From Chamaecyparis obtusa (lineage: Eukaryota > Streptophyta > Pinopsida > Cupressales > Cupressaceae), in the NCBI GenBank assembly GCA_027943335.1, contig BSBK01004078.1:962001-1026000 (forward strand): a stretch of 64,000 bases of DNA, read 5' to 3'. The translations under genes and the position numbers were made by a program. Each line of letters starts with the position of its first letter. Positions within the stretch are counted from its first letter, which is position 1. The notes under the pieces were generated by a model, which had not been told where the DNA came from, ran no database searches, and saw only the letters and a list, made by a program, of their open reading frames with translations. Below are positions 22,048-34,600 of this stretch, piece after piece.

Positions 22048-22235
22048 GCACTTTTTTTTTCAAATTTAAGTTTTAGTTTGCTACCTATTTAGCCAATAGC
22101 GTGTAAACCTATTTACCTGAAACAAAACCTAAGAAACACTTTTTTTTTTTTTTTTTTTTTTTTCAAATTTAGGTTTTAGTTTGCTATTTAGCCAATTGCG
22201 TGTAAACCTATTTAACTGAAGCAAAACCTTTTACA
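22048..22235 (+). repeat. About 100-bp tandem duplication with poly-T
   Basis: CAAATTTAAGTTTTAGTTTG and GCGTGTAAACCTATTTA recur with an offset of about 103 bases, each copy led by a T run (the second over 20 bases). The copies differ by a few bases. Function unknown. Confidence 0.85.
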
Positions 22236-22779
22236 AGCAAAAGTAATCTAAAAAACAATGGAGAATGATTGAAAAAATGTACAAGGTCCACCCACTAATG
22301 TTCCGTAGCACGAAGACCTTATTGGTTAATGCCAAGAGTCACCCATCGTTTCGTTACGAAATGGAAAGCCACCCTTATCCCCATCATTCAACAACAAGGC
22401 GTGGATTTAGATTCTCTTATCTCTTCTCTATTTTATTTTTTTATTTTTATAAGGGAAATTCCAACAGCATATAAGCTTGGTTGGGATTCGAGTTGAAATT
22501 TGTGCGCAGGCCAATATAAAAACTATTTCCACATTAAAAAAAATAAAAAATAAAAAATAAAAAATCTCACAGGAATCGAGGGCCTAAACATTCCTCTCAC
22601 TTCTATCCATTTAATGAACCAAGAATAATACGCACACACAAAAACATGACGGCTACAAGCAGAAGAAGAAGTAGTAAAACATAAATAAACAAATAAGTAA
22701 TAATAATAATAAAAAAATCGGATGCGTGGAAAGGGTAAAAGGCAACGTGCAAACGGCTGTCGAAGTCTAGAAGGTCGGT
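22236..22779. other. Flank of the GC-rich island, no gene recognised
   Basis: Includes a 69-codon plus-strand frame (22265-22474) without known motifs and A-rich AAAAATAAAAA repeats near 22540. This could be part of a gene body next to the island, but nothing supports a specific exon. Confidence 0.35.
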
Positions 22780-23285
22780 GGGGACCACGCGGAATCAGGC
22801 GTGTCGTGTAGCGCCCACGTGCCGGCAGGAAAGAGCTCGTCGGGTGGGTTGGTCTTGGTGGGGCCGGCCCACTTAAATAAAATACAATAATTTAATGATG
22901 GTCCCCGCGGCGCGTCCGGCGCACGTGTCGGGCTGTGGAGCGATTTGAGTGCCCCAAGATTCCGCAATCCGCGTCTCTGGTGGGGGGGGGGCGGGCCCCA
23001 CCGGCTGGAAAAATGGAAAAATTCCCCTTCCAAAAGGAACGAGAAAAAATCGCAGCAAGTCGCTGTCATCCCTGTCAGAGGTGGGCCCCGCGGGGCCCAC
23101 GCTGTTGTACCGGTCAACCGGTGAGCGAATGAAGTTCGGGCGGGATTTCCAGATGCTACAAGATACGTCGCTTTCGTAGCCCCTCGGGTGACGTGACGTC
23201 TCCCTCCCAGCACTTGCCCGTTAGGCGGCCGCTGCCCGCGGGCAGCGCGCCACGACAAAAACACCCCCATCGACGTGACCATCTC
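22780..23285. promoter_or_regulatory. GC/CpG-rich island, candidate host promoter
   Basis: About 500 bp of GC-rich, CpG-rich DNA in an otherwise AT-rich, CpG-poor window. It holds two G-boxes (CACGTG at 22816-22821 and 22922-22927), a TGACGTGACGTC element (23189-23200, bZIP type), three TCP-type sites (GGCCCCAC at 22994-23001; GTGGGCCC at 23081-23088; GGGCCCAC at 23093-23100), ACCGGTCAACCGGT (23109-23122) and a 16-bp palindrome centred at 23238. Plant promoters of expressed genes often combine such sites. Frames across the island are uninformative GC artefacts, and no exon is recognised on either side, so the driven gene and direction are unknown. Confidence 0.5.
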
Positions 23286-24624
23286 ACCGCCACATAATCT
23301 AATCTAATAAATCTTTATTACAAAATTTAAAAAAAAGGGAAGACTCGCCTTTCCTCTGTTTTGGATTTTTTTTACCCCCTTTGTTTGAGCCTTTTTATTT
23401 TCTCATGTTCCGAGCCCCGTGACATGGTTTATTATTATTATTATATGAGTTTTGATTAAATATTTGTTTGGTCCTCCTCCTTTTTAATGAGTCCATTATA
23501 AGCCTTTCTTTGTTGCTTAGGATTGAGCCTGAGCCCCTTTCCCCCGACACAACACATCCTTCCGATACTCTGACACACATACTCCCTCTTCCTACACCAA
23601 TCCACATCTCTAACTTGGAGACAAAAACATCTAACAATACAACACCATTTTTTATATATGTTTTTCTCAGAGCTTGCAAGGAATTTGAAGGCAGGGCCTA
23701 GTTCATTATTTTTATGATGGATAATGGATTCTGATCCAAAATCTTGATGTAAGAAAATATATTCATTTTGAATATAGAAGTTTTGACTATTTATTTGACT
23801 AAGAGTACATGTGTTGTTGAATCAAATGAGTAGATTAGCTTTGTGAAACTCTTCTTTCAAGTTGTGTAACTCTACTGTAGCTACTAGGTCCTTCTACGAT
23901 GTTGATGTTCAGAAGTGGGTAGCTCTATTAACGGTCCACAAGACTGAAACTTGGAGTTTCTTTTGTAGCATTATGATCATGGTGATCGAGATTGGCCCTA
24001 CAGATCTTTATGTGCATAGCCCCTACTATACTATAAGTTACAAAAGATACATTGGATTTCAACAAAAAAAATTGGACTTTTTACGCGACTTAATTTTTTG
24101 TGGCTATTGTTTTGGCTTTTTGAGTAGTAAAGACAAAGGTTACGGGACCCATTAGGCATGGAAAGGGTAAAAAATTAGTCATTTCAAAGTGATGTTTGGA
24201 ACATATTCCCTATTGCCCCATTGTCCATTCGCTTTGACATCATAACATTCATACTATTGATCAAGTACTTATGCACAAATATCTCAATAATTACATACTA
24301 TTGATATTAATTTTTCAACTTTTAATCTCTTAAACTGCTTGATCTCATCATAAAATTCCTTTATCCTTCTACTCTCACTTCCACTTTCACTTTCACATTC
24401 TCTCCCCCAAAGTGATCATGGTGAAAGAATAAGAGGTGTCAATCACATCAAAGGGAAAGTAGAGAGGGAGACTAGTAGTAAAGTTGATTGAGTTAGAGTG
24501 ATCCACACGGCACATCTAGGAGTAGCAGTACTAACGTACACCAGTGCATTGTCACACTTCAATATTTTTCCCTTTCTCAATTATTTCCTCTTGTTTAAGA
24601 TATTTGGTGGCTTTGAAAAGTAGT
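23286..24624. other. Flank of the island, no exon recognised
   Basis: Two open frames (23468-23701 and 23862-24155, 97 codons) have no motif I know. The region could be a 5' untranslated exon or first intron if the island is a promoter reading rightward; the sequence does not decide it. Confidence 0.3.
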
Positions 24625-26953
24625 ATAATGGTATGAAAGGTGCGGGTGTTGTTATCCTTATTCTAACAGCAATGTGATGATGCCACGTAGAGGGCCTTCC
24701 GTGTCATGCACATAACTTGGGTCTATTTCTGCTCCCATGTTTCACCTAAAATTCATTTAAGTCAAATGTATTATTAATTTCACCATGTTGACATTGGACG
24801 CATCTTGTAATTGCGATGTGGACATCTTATATCACACTCTTCCATATTCTCACTTATCCTTTGCTTTGCCTTAGCCCAATCATTCCTTGGGGGCCATGGG
24901 GACGACCTAGACTTTGAAAATTTTACTACCCAAATAAGACAATGCACTCTATAGAAATGAATCTAGAGTAAACATATAATAATTCAAACAAGTTTGGATT
25001 GAATGGAAATGAAAATGGATTATTTTTTATAGTTTATTAGATCAAGTGGGGTGATAGTGTTTTGGGGTCTATTATATCAAGTGGACGATTAGTTTTTGGG
25101 TGTTTATAGACTAGGGAGAGGATCTGATAATTGAGCACCCTCACTTCACGCTTCTTAATATTCTATGTAGAAATTTCAAACCACTCCTATGTTTTGCAAC
25201 AACTTACTTGGAAGTCCTGTTCTTATAACTAATGTTTCAATGCCACATAGTATGTTTTTTTTAACCAAGGTGTCCAAAAAGGCTCCCAAATAAGTGAGAC
25301 CCATACTTGTGCCCTAAGTCATGCTTTGTTGGTGCATTGATGTGACATCACATAATTGGCTATTTTTTAGATCTAAGGAATACATTTCATTCAATCATGA
25401 GTAGTTATCATCAACACTAACAACTATAAAGTCACAACAAAAAAAAACTATAAAGTAATAACTATTGGTGCAATATTCTCAAAAATATTAGGCATTAAAC
25501 CAACAAGTGCTACAACAATTATAGGAACATGCTCAACTACTCGATCCTTATTATATCAAGTGGTCAATCTATTTTTGAGTTTTTACGATCTATTATATAA
25601 AATGGGTGATATATTTTTGGGTTTTTATAGTCTATTATATTAAAGTGGAAGATTTACTTTGGGGTCTATAGATGACTTATACTTATATGGGATAACTTGT
25701 ACTCCTTGCACAAGATCCTTAATTTGAACTTGTGACCTCTCTTTCAAGAATACTAGTTTTTCAACATTAGACCAATTGATGATGTTATTAAAATAACCGT
25801 TTAAGTTTAAACTAATGAAAATAATGATATTCTATTTTAATTCTCATGAAAATATCTCGTGACAATTATTGTTGATAGATTTATTAATGCATAAGAATTT
25901 TAAAAGATGCTAGATATTTGTCTTTGTATTTAAAAGTTTTGTTTGTTGTTTTTTGGTTCATATTTCCATTAATAAAAATGATTTCTATGTTTGCAAAATT
26001 AGAGTTTTATTCAAAAAAATGAATTCTCCTAAAATTTGTGGTAAAGATTTGTGTGTCTTGATTTCTAGAACCTCCATCTAAACAGGGGTAGTGTGTTCAT
26101 TTGTATACATACACAATTGATATCTATGCCTACAAATTGGAGCCTTGTTCATAAAAGTGAATAGTGCTTAAATTAATATAAAAGATTTTCCCACCTTGAT
26201 GTCTAGAACATGTATCTAGACATGAATAATGTCGATAAAATTTTGTTTAAGTTGTCTAGGCATTATTGTTCTCCTTTGGTCAAAACCTTGTTGTTAATTC
26301 AAAAACTTGATCAAAATGATCAAAGACAAGCAAACATGCAATGATGCCTAACATGCTAACATATAATTATGATGTAATTTGAGGCTTTATGGTACTCCTG
26401 TGATAATGCTCTCTGTGTTTGAAATGAATTAGAATTTATCCTTATAAACACCTAAAATGCATTGCATCTAGAACAAATTTTAGTTACTTTTTGTAGTGAA
26501 TTAATTTCATCCATAATAAATTAAAACTTCTTGAATCCACATGTCTGGTTACATTAAACTAAATTAAATCTATTTCTACTTGTTTAATAAATTCAAAATT
26601 AAATTAAATCCATTCTCATCTCACTTAACTTTAAATAGAATCAAATAAAACCACTTTCAGACACTTAAATAAATTAATGAAATTTAAATAAAGTTATCCC
26701 TCCAAAATTAAAATTAATAGGTCCACACTATCCATCTACAATAATTAGATTAGAAAAATGGAATAAATAAAAAATGAGCACCTTGCCTATGATCCAATAC
26801 CCCAAGAGAGTCTCCATCATTCATTCATCATATAATATTCACCGTTCACATCCTCGCTCAACCAACCACAAATCAAGTCCTCAAATGCTTCACCATTCCT
26901 CATACACTATGCCATACCTATATATATAACAACCAATTACTATAGATAACAAG
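24625..26953 (+). repeat. 2.33-kb direct repeat, copy 1
   Basis: From GTATAATGGTATGAAAGGTG to ATAACAAGAG. It is matched over its whole length by 28577-30317 plus 37917-38505. It contains no long frame. Possible LTR-like ends are TGGTATG and GATAACA, but no target duplication fits the pair. What the repeat is remains open. Confidence 0.85.
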
Positions 26954-28449
26954 AGGAACAGGGGCATTCGAGAGGTTCCAAAATTTGGAACAATATCCTT
27001 AAAAATAAAAGTATTCTGGAGAAAGGGACCCTATGGCAATTGTGCAATGGCAGGGACATCAGGTTTTGGGAGGACCCATGGTTACCTGATGGTATTCTTG
27101 CCTCCTCTCGTTTCTCCCAATTAAGAAATATTCTTATCCATGGGGTTGGCAGCCTGGTCTCCAACTTCATATCAAATGGAAGATGGATCGATATTATCCC
27201 TTTCCTGAGGGACAGATCGGATCTCCTTAATATGGCTACTAACCTCAATACCTTAATCTGCATTCCCCTGTTTGACAGGCCTGATAGACTCTTATGGCAT
27301 CATACCCAACATGGTGGCTTCACAGTCAAATCAACTTATAATAAGCTCACCACAGAAATTGTCGACACTACCTGCTGGAAAAAAGTGTGGCAACCACAGC
27401 TTATCCCTAAGGTTAATTTCTTTTGGTGGACGGTGCTACATGGTAAAATTCTCACTCTGGACAACCTCACCAAGAGGGGCTTAAGTCTTGCCAATAGATG
27501 TTGCTTATGTAAAAAAGAGGAGGAGAGCATAAATCACTTATTTATTCACTATGATTTTGCAATTGAGGTGTGGCAGCAGATTTTGACTCGTCTTTGCATT
27601 TGGTGGGTCCCTAATAAGGATATCTGTGATTATTTCCACAACTGGCTCTCTCCCTCCCACTACCCTTTGATTAAGCTCATGTGGAATTAGGCCTTGCCAA
27701 TTTTTTGTTGGTCCCTATGGAAGGAATGCAATAACAGGATCTTCAGAGATACTGAACTGAATAGCATGATGGTGTTCCAACTTGGTCTCAAATTACTTCA
27801 AGAAAGCTTACTTGTCGCCCATTGGAAGACCCCTAGTCTCCCACCTTCTACCTGGGACCACAAAATTGCCATGAACTGGGGAATGGATAAGGGGTTTTCC
27901 AAATTTGATAACACCAAGATTGCAACTCGAAATGCCACTATCTAGACTCCTCCCCGTGCTACTCGGCACAAGTTGAATTTTGATGGCTCGATTCGCAATT
28001 AGCTCCAAGCTAGTGGTGGTGTCATCCGTGATCACAATGGCTGCTTAATGGCGGCCTATGCTGGATCCCTTCACAACCATACTATCAACCAGGCTGAGGG
28101 TATGACTCTCCTTTGGGGATTGGGATTTGCCATGTCCATAGGCTGCACCAACATTGCTATCGAAGGAGATTCCAAAACCATAATTGATGCTTCCAGGGGT
28201 AGTTGTAATGCTGGCTAGAAAGTGGATAGCATTTTGAGTGATATTTGTGACATTATGGATTGCATGCACAGGGTTATGATCATGCACATCTATAGGGAAG
28301 GCAACGTTGTTGCTGACACCATGGCTGCTACCGATTTGCAACTGGATGGGCTTTGGTGTTAGAGAGCTGTTAGTCAGCTACCCCATAAAACTCAAGACCT
28401 ATTTAGGCGGGAAATGAGAGAAACTGAATTTGAATCTCATGAAGTTTAA
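26954..28449 (+). pseudogene. LINE ORF2 C-terminal fragment (zinc-binding region and RNase H)
   Basis: One continuous frame with about five in-frame stops encodes the C-terminal third of a plant LINE ORF2. First comes the segment after the polymerase (NGRDIRFWEDPWLPDG), then the reverse-transcriptase zinc-binding region (WKKVWQPQLIPKVNFFWW, then CLCKKEEESINHLFIHY), then a plant-type RNase H from about 27970 with all four acidic positions visible (LNFDGS, QAEG, EGDSK, VVADTMA). The polymerase part with its catalytic Asp pair is absent, so the copy is 5'-truncated. Stops are at 27688, 27943, within NFDGSIRN, in the RNase H middle and after GLW. It lies exactly between the two 2.33-kb direct repeats. 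Confidence 0.88.
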
Positions 28450-28576
28450 AAAGGAATGCTTGAGTGGGACGCCTTGTGGTGGGGCCAGGTGCCAACACAT
28501 TTTTGTGACCCCTATCACAACCTCTTTTACTTGCCACATGGCTCACTGTGGGCGTAACTTAAAGTACGAAAGGGGT
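28450..28576 (+). other. LINE 3' tail or junction segment
   Basis: GC-richer sequence after the last LINE codon (GGGGCCAGGTGCCAACAC) up to the second direct repeat. No poly-A tail is visible. Confidence 0.4.
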
Positions 28577-30317
28577 ATAATGGTATGAAAGGTGCGGGTG
28601 TTGTTATCCTTATTCTAACAGCAATGTGATGATGCCACGTAGAGGGCCTTCCGTGTCATGCACATAACTTGGGTCTATTTATGCTCCCATGTTTCACCTA
28701 AAATTCATTTAAGTCAAATGTATTATTAATTTCACCATGTTGACATTGGACACATCTTGGAATTGCGATGTGGACATCTTATATCACACTCTTTCATATT
28801 CTCACTTATCCTTTGCTTTGCCTTGCCCAATCATTCCTTGGGGGCCATGGGGATGACCTAGACTTTGAAAATTTTACTACCCAAATAAGACAAGGCACTC
28901 TATAGAAATGAATCTAGAGTAAACAAATAATAATTCAAACAAGTTTGGATTGAATGGAAATGAAAATGAATTTTTTTTATAGTTTATTAGATCAAGCGGG
29001 GTGATAATTTTTTGGGGTCTATTATATCAAGTTCGTGATTAGTTTTTGGGTGTGTTTATAGATTAGGGAGATGATCTAATAATTGAGCACCCTCACTTCA
29101 TACTTCACAATATTCTATGTAGAAATTTCAAATCACTCATATGTTTTGCAACAACTTACTTGGAAGTCACGTTCTTATAACTAAGGTTTCAAGGCCACAT
29201 AGTATGGTTTTTTACCAAGGTGTCTAAAAAGGCTCCCAAATAATTGAGACCCATACTTGTGCCCTAAGTCATGCTTTGTTGGTGCATTGATGTGACATCA
29301 CATAATAGGCTATTTTTTAGATCTAAGGAATACATTTCATTCAATCATGAGTAGTTATCATCAACACTAACAACTATAAAGTCACAACAAAAAAAAGACT
29401 ATAAAGTAATAACTATTGGTGCAATATTCTCAAAAATATTGGGCATTAAACCAACAAGTGCTACAACAATTATAGGAACATGCTCAACTACGGGATCCTT
29501 ATTATATCAAGTGGTCAATCTATTTTTGAGTTTTTATGATCTATTATATCAAATGGGTGATATATTTTTGGGTTTTTATAGTCTATTATATTAAAGTGGA
29601 AGATTTATTTTGGGGTCTATAAATGACTTATACTAATATGGGATAACTTGTACTCCTTGCACAAGGCACTTAATTTGAACTTGTGACCTCTCTTTCAAGG
29701 ATACTAGTTTTCCAACATTAGACCAATTGATGATGTTATTAAAAGAATTGTTTAAGTTTAAACTAATGAAAATAATGATATTCTATTTTAATTATCATGA
29801 AAATATCTTGTGACAATTATTGTTGATAAATTTATTAATGTGTGAGAATTTTAAAAGATGCTAGATATTTGTCTTTGTATTAACAATTTTTGTTTGTTGT
29901 TTTTTGGTTCATATTTCCATTTATAAAAATGATTTCTATGTTTGCAAAATTAGAGTTTTATTCTTGAGAAAATGAATTTTCCTAAAATTTGTGGTAAAGA
30001 TTTGCATGTCTTGATCTCTAGGACCTCCATCTAAAAAGGGGTAGTGTCTTCATTTGTATACATACATAATTGATTTCCATGCCTACAAATTGAAGCCTTG
30101 TTCATAAAATGAATAGTGCTTAAATAAATATAAAAGAATAATCCAACCTTGATGTCTACAACATGTATCTAGAAAGGAATAATGTCGATAAAATCTTGTT
30201 TATGTTGTGTAGACATTATTGTTCTACTTTGGTCAAAACCTTGTTATCAATTCAAAAACTTAATAAAAATGATCAAAGACAAGCAAACATGCAATGATGC
30301 CTAATATACTAACATCA
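28577..30317 (+). repeat. 2.33-kb direct repeat, copy 2, left part
   Basis: Matches 24625 to about 26365 with scattered substitutions and small indels, then is broken at CTAACAT by the copia element. The right part resumes at 37917. Confidence 0.87.
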
Positions 30318-31628
30318 TCACAACAAATATCTACAGAAATATCTACATGAGGAAGATGTATATGACAAATGAGGATAAGGAATACATTGAGTAACTTGTT
30401 GATGAGTCTATGACCTTATGTTATTGACTTGATTATGTTTCATTCATCTATGATAAGGAAAAGAGCTGAAAGACACAAGGCAGTGTGGTCGGTTGATGAA
30501 GCATCATAGTATACACCGAGCAACGTAGTGTATATTGAGCACATTATAAACTGAGCTTGTGTTTACCGACACATTTCTTTGTTAACTAAGCAAGAGAAAA
30601 TGAACTAAATGATTACTTTAGCCGTTAAGGATTGATGAGCTGTAAAGCACATCAAAATCAGTGATGGAGATAATGTTTGTTGCGAAGATCAACGACTAGC
30701 ATAATTCAAGGAAGATCTAAAGGATGAAATCAAAATGTGTTATTGACACAACTGCCGAGGAAGGTTTAAGCGACAAAATGGATGAAGGTTTAATAAGCGG
30801 CAAAATCTAATGAAGGAAAAGAAAATGGTTTACTTGTCTATTTAAGAGATCAGAGTTTCGTTATGAAACGAATGCCGAAAGAAGAAGGACTGCAGAATTA
30901 TCACATGAACAAGCTTCATGTATGCCTGATCAAATCGGTTAAGGAGAACCAAACTACAAAGTTTATCGAGCATTAGAAAGCTATTACCGAGCGACAGTAA
31001 GTCATTGATTATTGTTGATATATAATTGTAATACTAATCAGAGGATTTGAATGAGCGTAATATAGATCTGAACATCTGTAATTGAAGTTGTATTGTAATC
31101 AGATCAAACTGCTATTACATTTTAACCATTGTAAACAGAGAAATCTCTTAACAGAGTGGACTTGTAAGTCTTATATGTTTCATTCATAAAATGAGCATTG
31201 TTATCCTGTCAACCCCATAGTGAATGCTGGTTAGACGATAACAGTTGGTCTAAAATCCTTTAACAAGGTCATACCTAACAGTGTGTTTGTAACCTTTAAT
31301 AGGGTTGGGTCTTCACTGACCTCACTTCAGAAGAGTGAACATTTTTGGGTTGCCAGTCCCAGGTGGTTTTTCCCTTCACAGGGTTTCCACGTTAAATATT
31401 TTGTGTTATGTGTTCATTGTGATGATTGATTGTTATCATACTTTACATATTACATGTTATATTTGGTCGGTAATCATTATATGCTATTGAATGGTAATTG
31501 GTAAAAGCATAGACAATAAAGTATTTTATGTTACCAAGCTGCAGAAGTTTAATTAAATTGTTTTGCATTATACATTTTGATTTGGGACTGTGGATAACTA
31601 ATTCACCCCCCTCTCAGTTATTCTAACA
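30318..31628 (+). repeat. Copia 5' LTR, truncated at its start
   Basis: Aligns with the 3' LTR from AATATCTACATGAGGAAG (about 30337) to CTCAGTTATTCTAACA (31628). The first part present in the 3' LTR (TGATGAAC through TGTTGTCATTGATGTC) is missing. Confidence 0.85.
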
Positions 31629-31630
31629 AT

Positions 31631-31642
31631 TGGTATCAGAGC
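31631..31642 (+). other. Primer binding site, initiator tRNA-Met
   Basis: TGGTATCAGAGC two bases after the 5' LTR is the standard plant copia primer site. Confidence 0.93.
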
Positions 31643-31692
31643 TGTGGTTGCTTGGAACAGAGTTTAAAGGACTTCAGCACAAAGGTCTCAAA

Positions 31693-34600
31693 ATGTTTAA
31701 GAGGGAAGTGCCAAAGCTAAACAAGGATAACTTCACAATATGGCAAAGTTGAATAAAGCTGCATGTATCCGGGATTGGGAACTCTACCCTAGATCTGATG
31801 ACAAATGGATACCTTGCACCACCCACTGGTCCCTTGACCCTTGATCAACTAAGGGACAGGCATGAACATAATGTTACCATGATGGAGATTGTTGCTGCCT
31901 GTTCAGATGCCAAATTTGAAGACATCAAGGACTGTACTACTGCTAAGAAGATGTGGGTTAAGCTAGCTCTAATCTATAGTAGTGATGCAAATGTCAAGAG
32001 AACAAGAGCCGAAAGCTTGAGAGGAAGATTCGATGACATGAAAATGAAAGAAGGTGAAAACATTGTGCAGTACAAAAACATAATAAAAGAGGTAGTTCAC
32101 ACTATTAGAGCATCATATGGAGTTATTGATGAAGACACTGTGGTAAGAAAATTTTTGAGAACCCTATTGCCTATCTATGGAATCAGAATATCTGCAATTC
32201 ATGAAAATAGGTCAACACCTAACATCACACTCACTCTTGATAATCTGATTGGAAAGCTTACAACATTTGAACTGAATAATTATGATAATAGTGTTGTACC
32301 TAATGTTGAATCTGCTTTCATGACTTATATGAAGATTGGTAAGTCTAGTAGTAGAAACAATAAGGATGATAGTGATAGCAATACTGATGATGAGCTTGAT
32401 GAACTTGAAGCTCTTATGGCCAGAAGGTTACCTAAAGGTAAAGGAAGGTATAGAGGCAAATTACCTTTAGCATGCTTTAACTGTAAAGAAGTTGGTCACA
32501 TTGCTGCTAGATGTCCACACAAGAAAGATGATGATAGAACCAAAGACCGATCTGAAGGAAGCTATGGGAGAAGATACAACAGAGGATACCGACACTACAA
32601 CAGAGATAACCAAGATAATAATGACAGAGGAAAGAAGGTTTGCTACATTGCTGAGGAAGAAGATATCACCAATACCAACACTGATGATGATGTGGAGGTA
32701 GTATTTGTGGCAATGAAGGATGATTCTGAAGAAGATGAAAGGTATGTAGAGACAACACTTATCTCTAAGGTTAATAAGAATGATACATGGATTATAGATA
32801 GTGGCTGTACACATCACATGACTGGTAATGAAGAAAAATTTGATTATCTTGAAGAATAGAATGGAGGATTTGTAAGAATGGGAAATGATGCACCCTGTAT
32901 GGTAAGAGGTAAAGGATCCCCGATGATAAATGATAGATTAAAATGTGAAAATGCTTATTGGGTAAGATGATTGAACTATAACTTGCTAAGTGTGGCACAG
33001 TTGAACAATTCAGGCCACCGAGTTGCTTTTGAGAGCAAAAAGGTGAAAATATTTAATGATGGAGGAAGACTTGTTGGAACTGGTACACAATCCAGTGGTA
33101 ATATATTTTTATCTTGATAATGATAAGTCTTCTTGTTTATTGATGAAAGATGAAGATTCATGGTTGTGGCATAAGAGGTTATGTCATGTGAATTTTGATA
33201 ACATGATTAAGATCAGTAAAAAGAAAATAGTTAGAGGTCTGCCTAACTTATCTAAGTCAGATCATGTTATGTGTCATGAATGTCAGAAAGGTAAGATGAC
33301 TAAGTCTAGTTTCAAAAGCAAAGATTACTCAACAAAGAAGATACTTGAGTTGGTTCATACCGACCTATGTGGTCCTATGAGAACTCAGAGTTATTATGGA
33401 TACATATATTTTATTCTTTTTGTTGATGATTATATTAGGTTAATGACTATCATGTTCTGAAAAGAAAAATCTGAGGCATTCAAGATGTTCAAGTGGTATA
33501 AAGAAAAAGTAGAAAAAGAGACTGGTAAAGATTTGAAATGCTTAAGATCTGATAGAGGAGGTGAATTTATCTTTGATGAATTTACTAATTTTTGTAATGA
33601 GCATGGTATTAAAAGACAGGTCTCTGCATCGAGGACACCCTAGCAGAGTGGCATTGCTGAAAGGAGGAATAGGTCAATTGTTGATTGCGCAAGGACATTA
33701 ATGATAGAAAAGAATGTTTCTCAAACATACTGGAGAGAATCCGTTAGCACTACTGTCTATGTGCTAAATCGAGTACAACTGAAGAAGGACACTAATAAGA
33801 CACCCTATGAGTTATGGTTTGGACGCAAACCCACTGTAAGTTATTTCAAAATTTTTGGAAGGAAATGTTTTATTCTGAAAGATGAAAGAAATAGAAAGTT
33901 TGACTCAAAAGGTGAAGAAGGGATATTTCTAGGATATTCTAGTAAAAGTAAAGCATACAAGTGTTTGAACAGAGTTACAAATAAAATGATTGAAAGTACT
34001 AATGTTCGAGTTCATGAGTTTGATGATAAGAATGCAGAGGAAAGCAGAAAGGAACTTGAGGACTATAGTAGATTCACTTACATTGAACAACCTGAGTACC
34101 TACCGATGACTCAGACAATGACAACCGGTCAGCGGGAAAACAATACCGAGGAACAGGAAAAAGAAACCGACAAGCAGGAAGGACCTATTGAGCTAGCAAA
34201 TGAACCTGCACAGGATGAACAAGAAAGAATTAATTAGATACTGGCAAGTTTTGTCAGAAGACACCATCTTGAGACATAAATCATTGGAGACAGACAAGCT
34301 AGCATGCAAACAAGGAGTAAAGCAAGACAAGGTACATGTCTAGTTTGTGAATATGAACCAAAGAATGTAAAAGTTGCATTAGAAAATGATGAATGGGTTA
34401 ATGCAATGAAAGAAGAAATAGAACAGATAGAGAAGAACAAAACCTAGACCTTAGTACCCAGACCTAAAGATAAGAATGTTATTGGTACTAAGTGGATTTT
34501 CAGGAACAAGCAAAATGAAAATGGAGAAGTAACAAGAAATAAAGCCAGATTAGTATGCAAAGGATATGCATAGGAGGAAGGAATTGATTATGGTGAAACA

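Noticed and set aside
22767..23282. 171-codon minus-strand frame and other long frames in the GC-rich island
   Set aside because: Several overlapping frames on both strands are open only because GC-rich DNA has few stops; the products are Pro/Arg/Gly-rich with no domain.
24627..24800. Reading the 2.33-kb direct repeats as confirmed LTRs
   Set aside because: No primer site, polypurine tract, clean TG-CA ends or target duplication could be matched; kept only as an open question.
26954..28449. Host RNase H or zinc-finger gene
   Set aside because: The order of zinc-binding region and RNase H after a polymerase tail, with in-frame stops, is that of a plant LINE ORF2.
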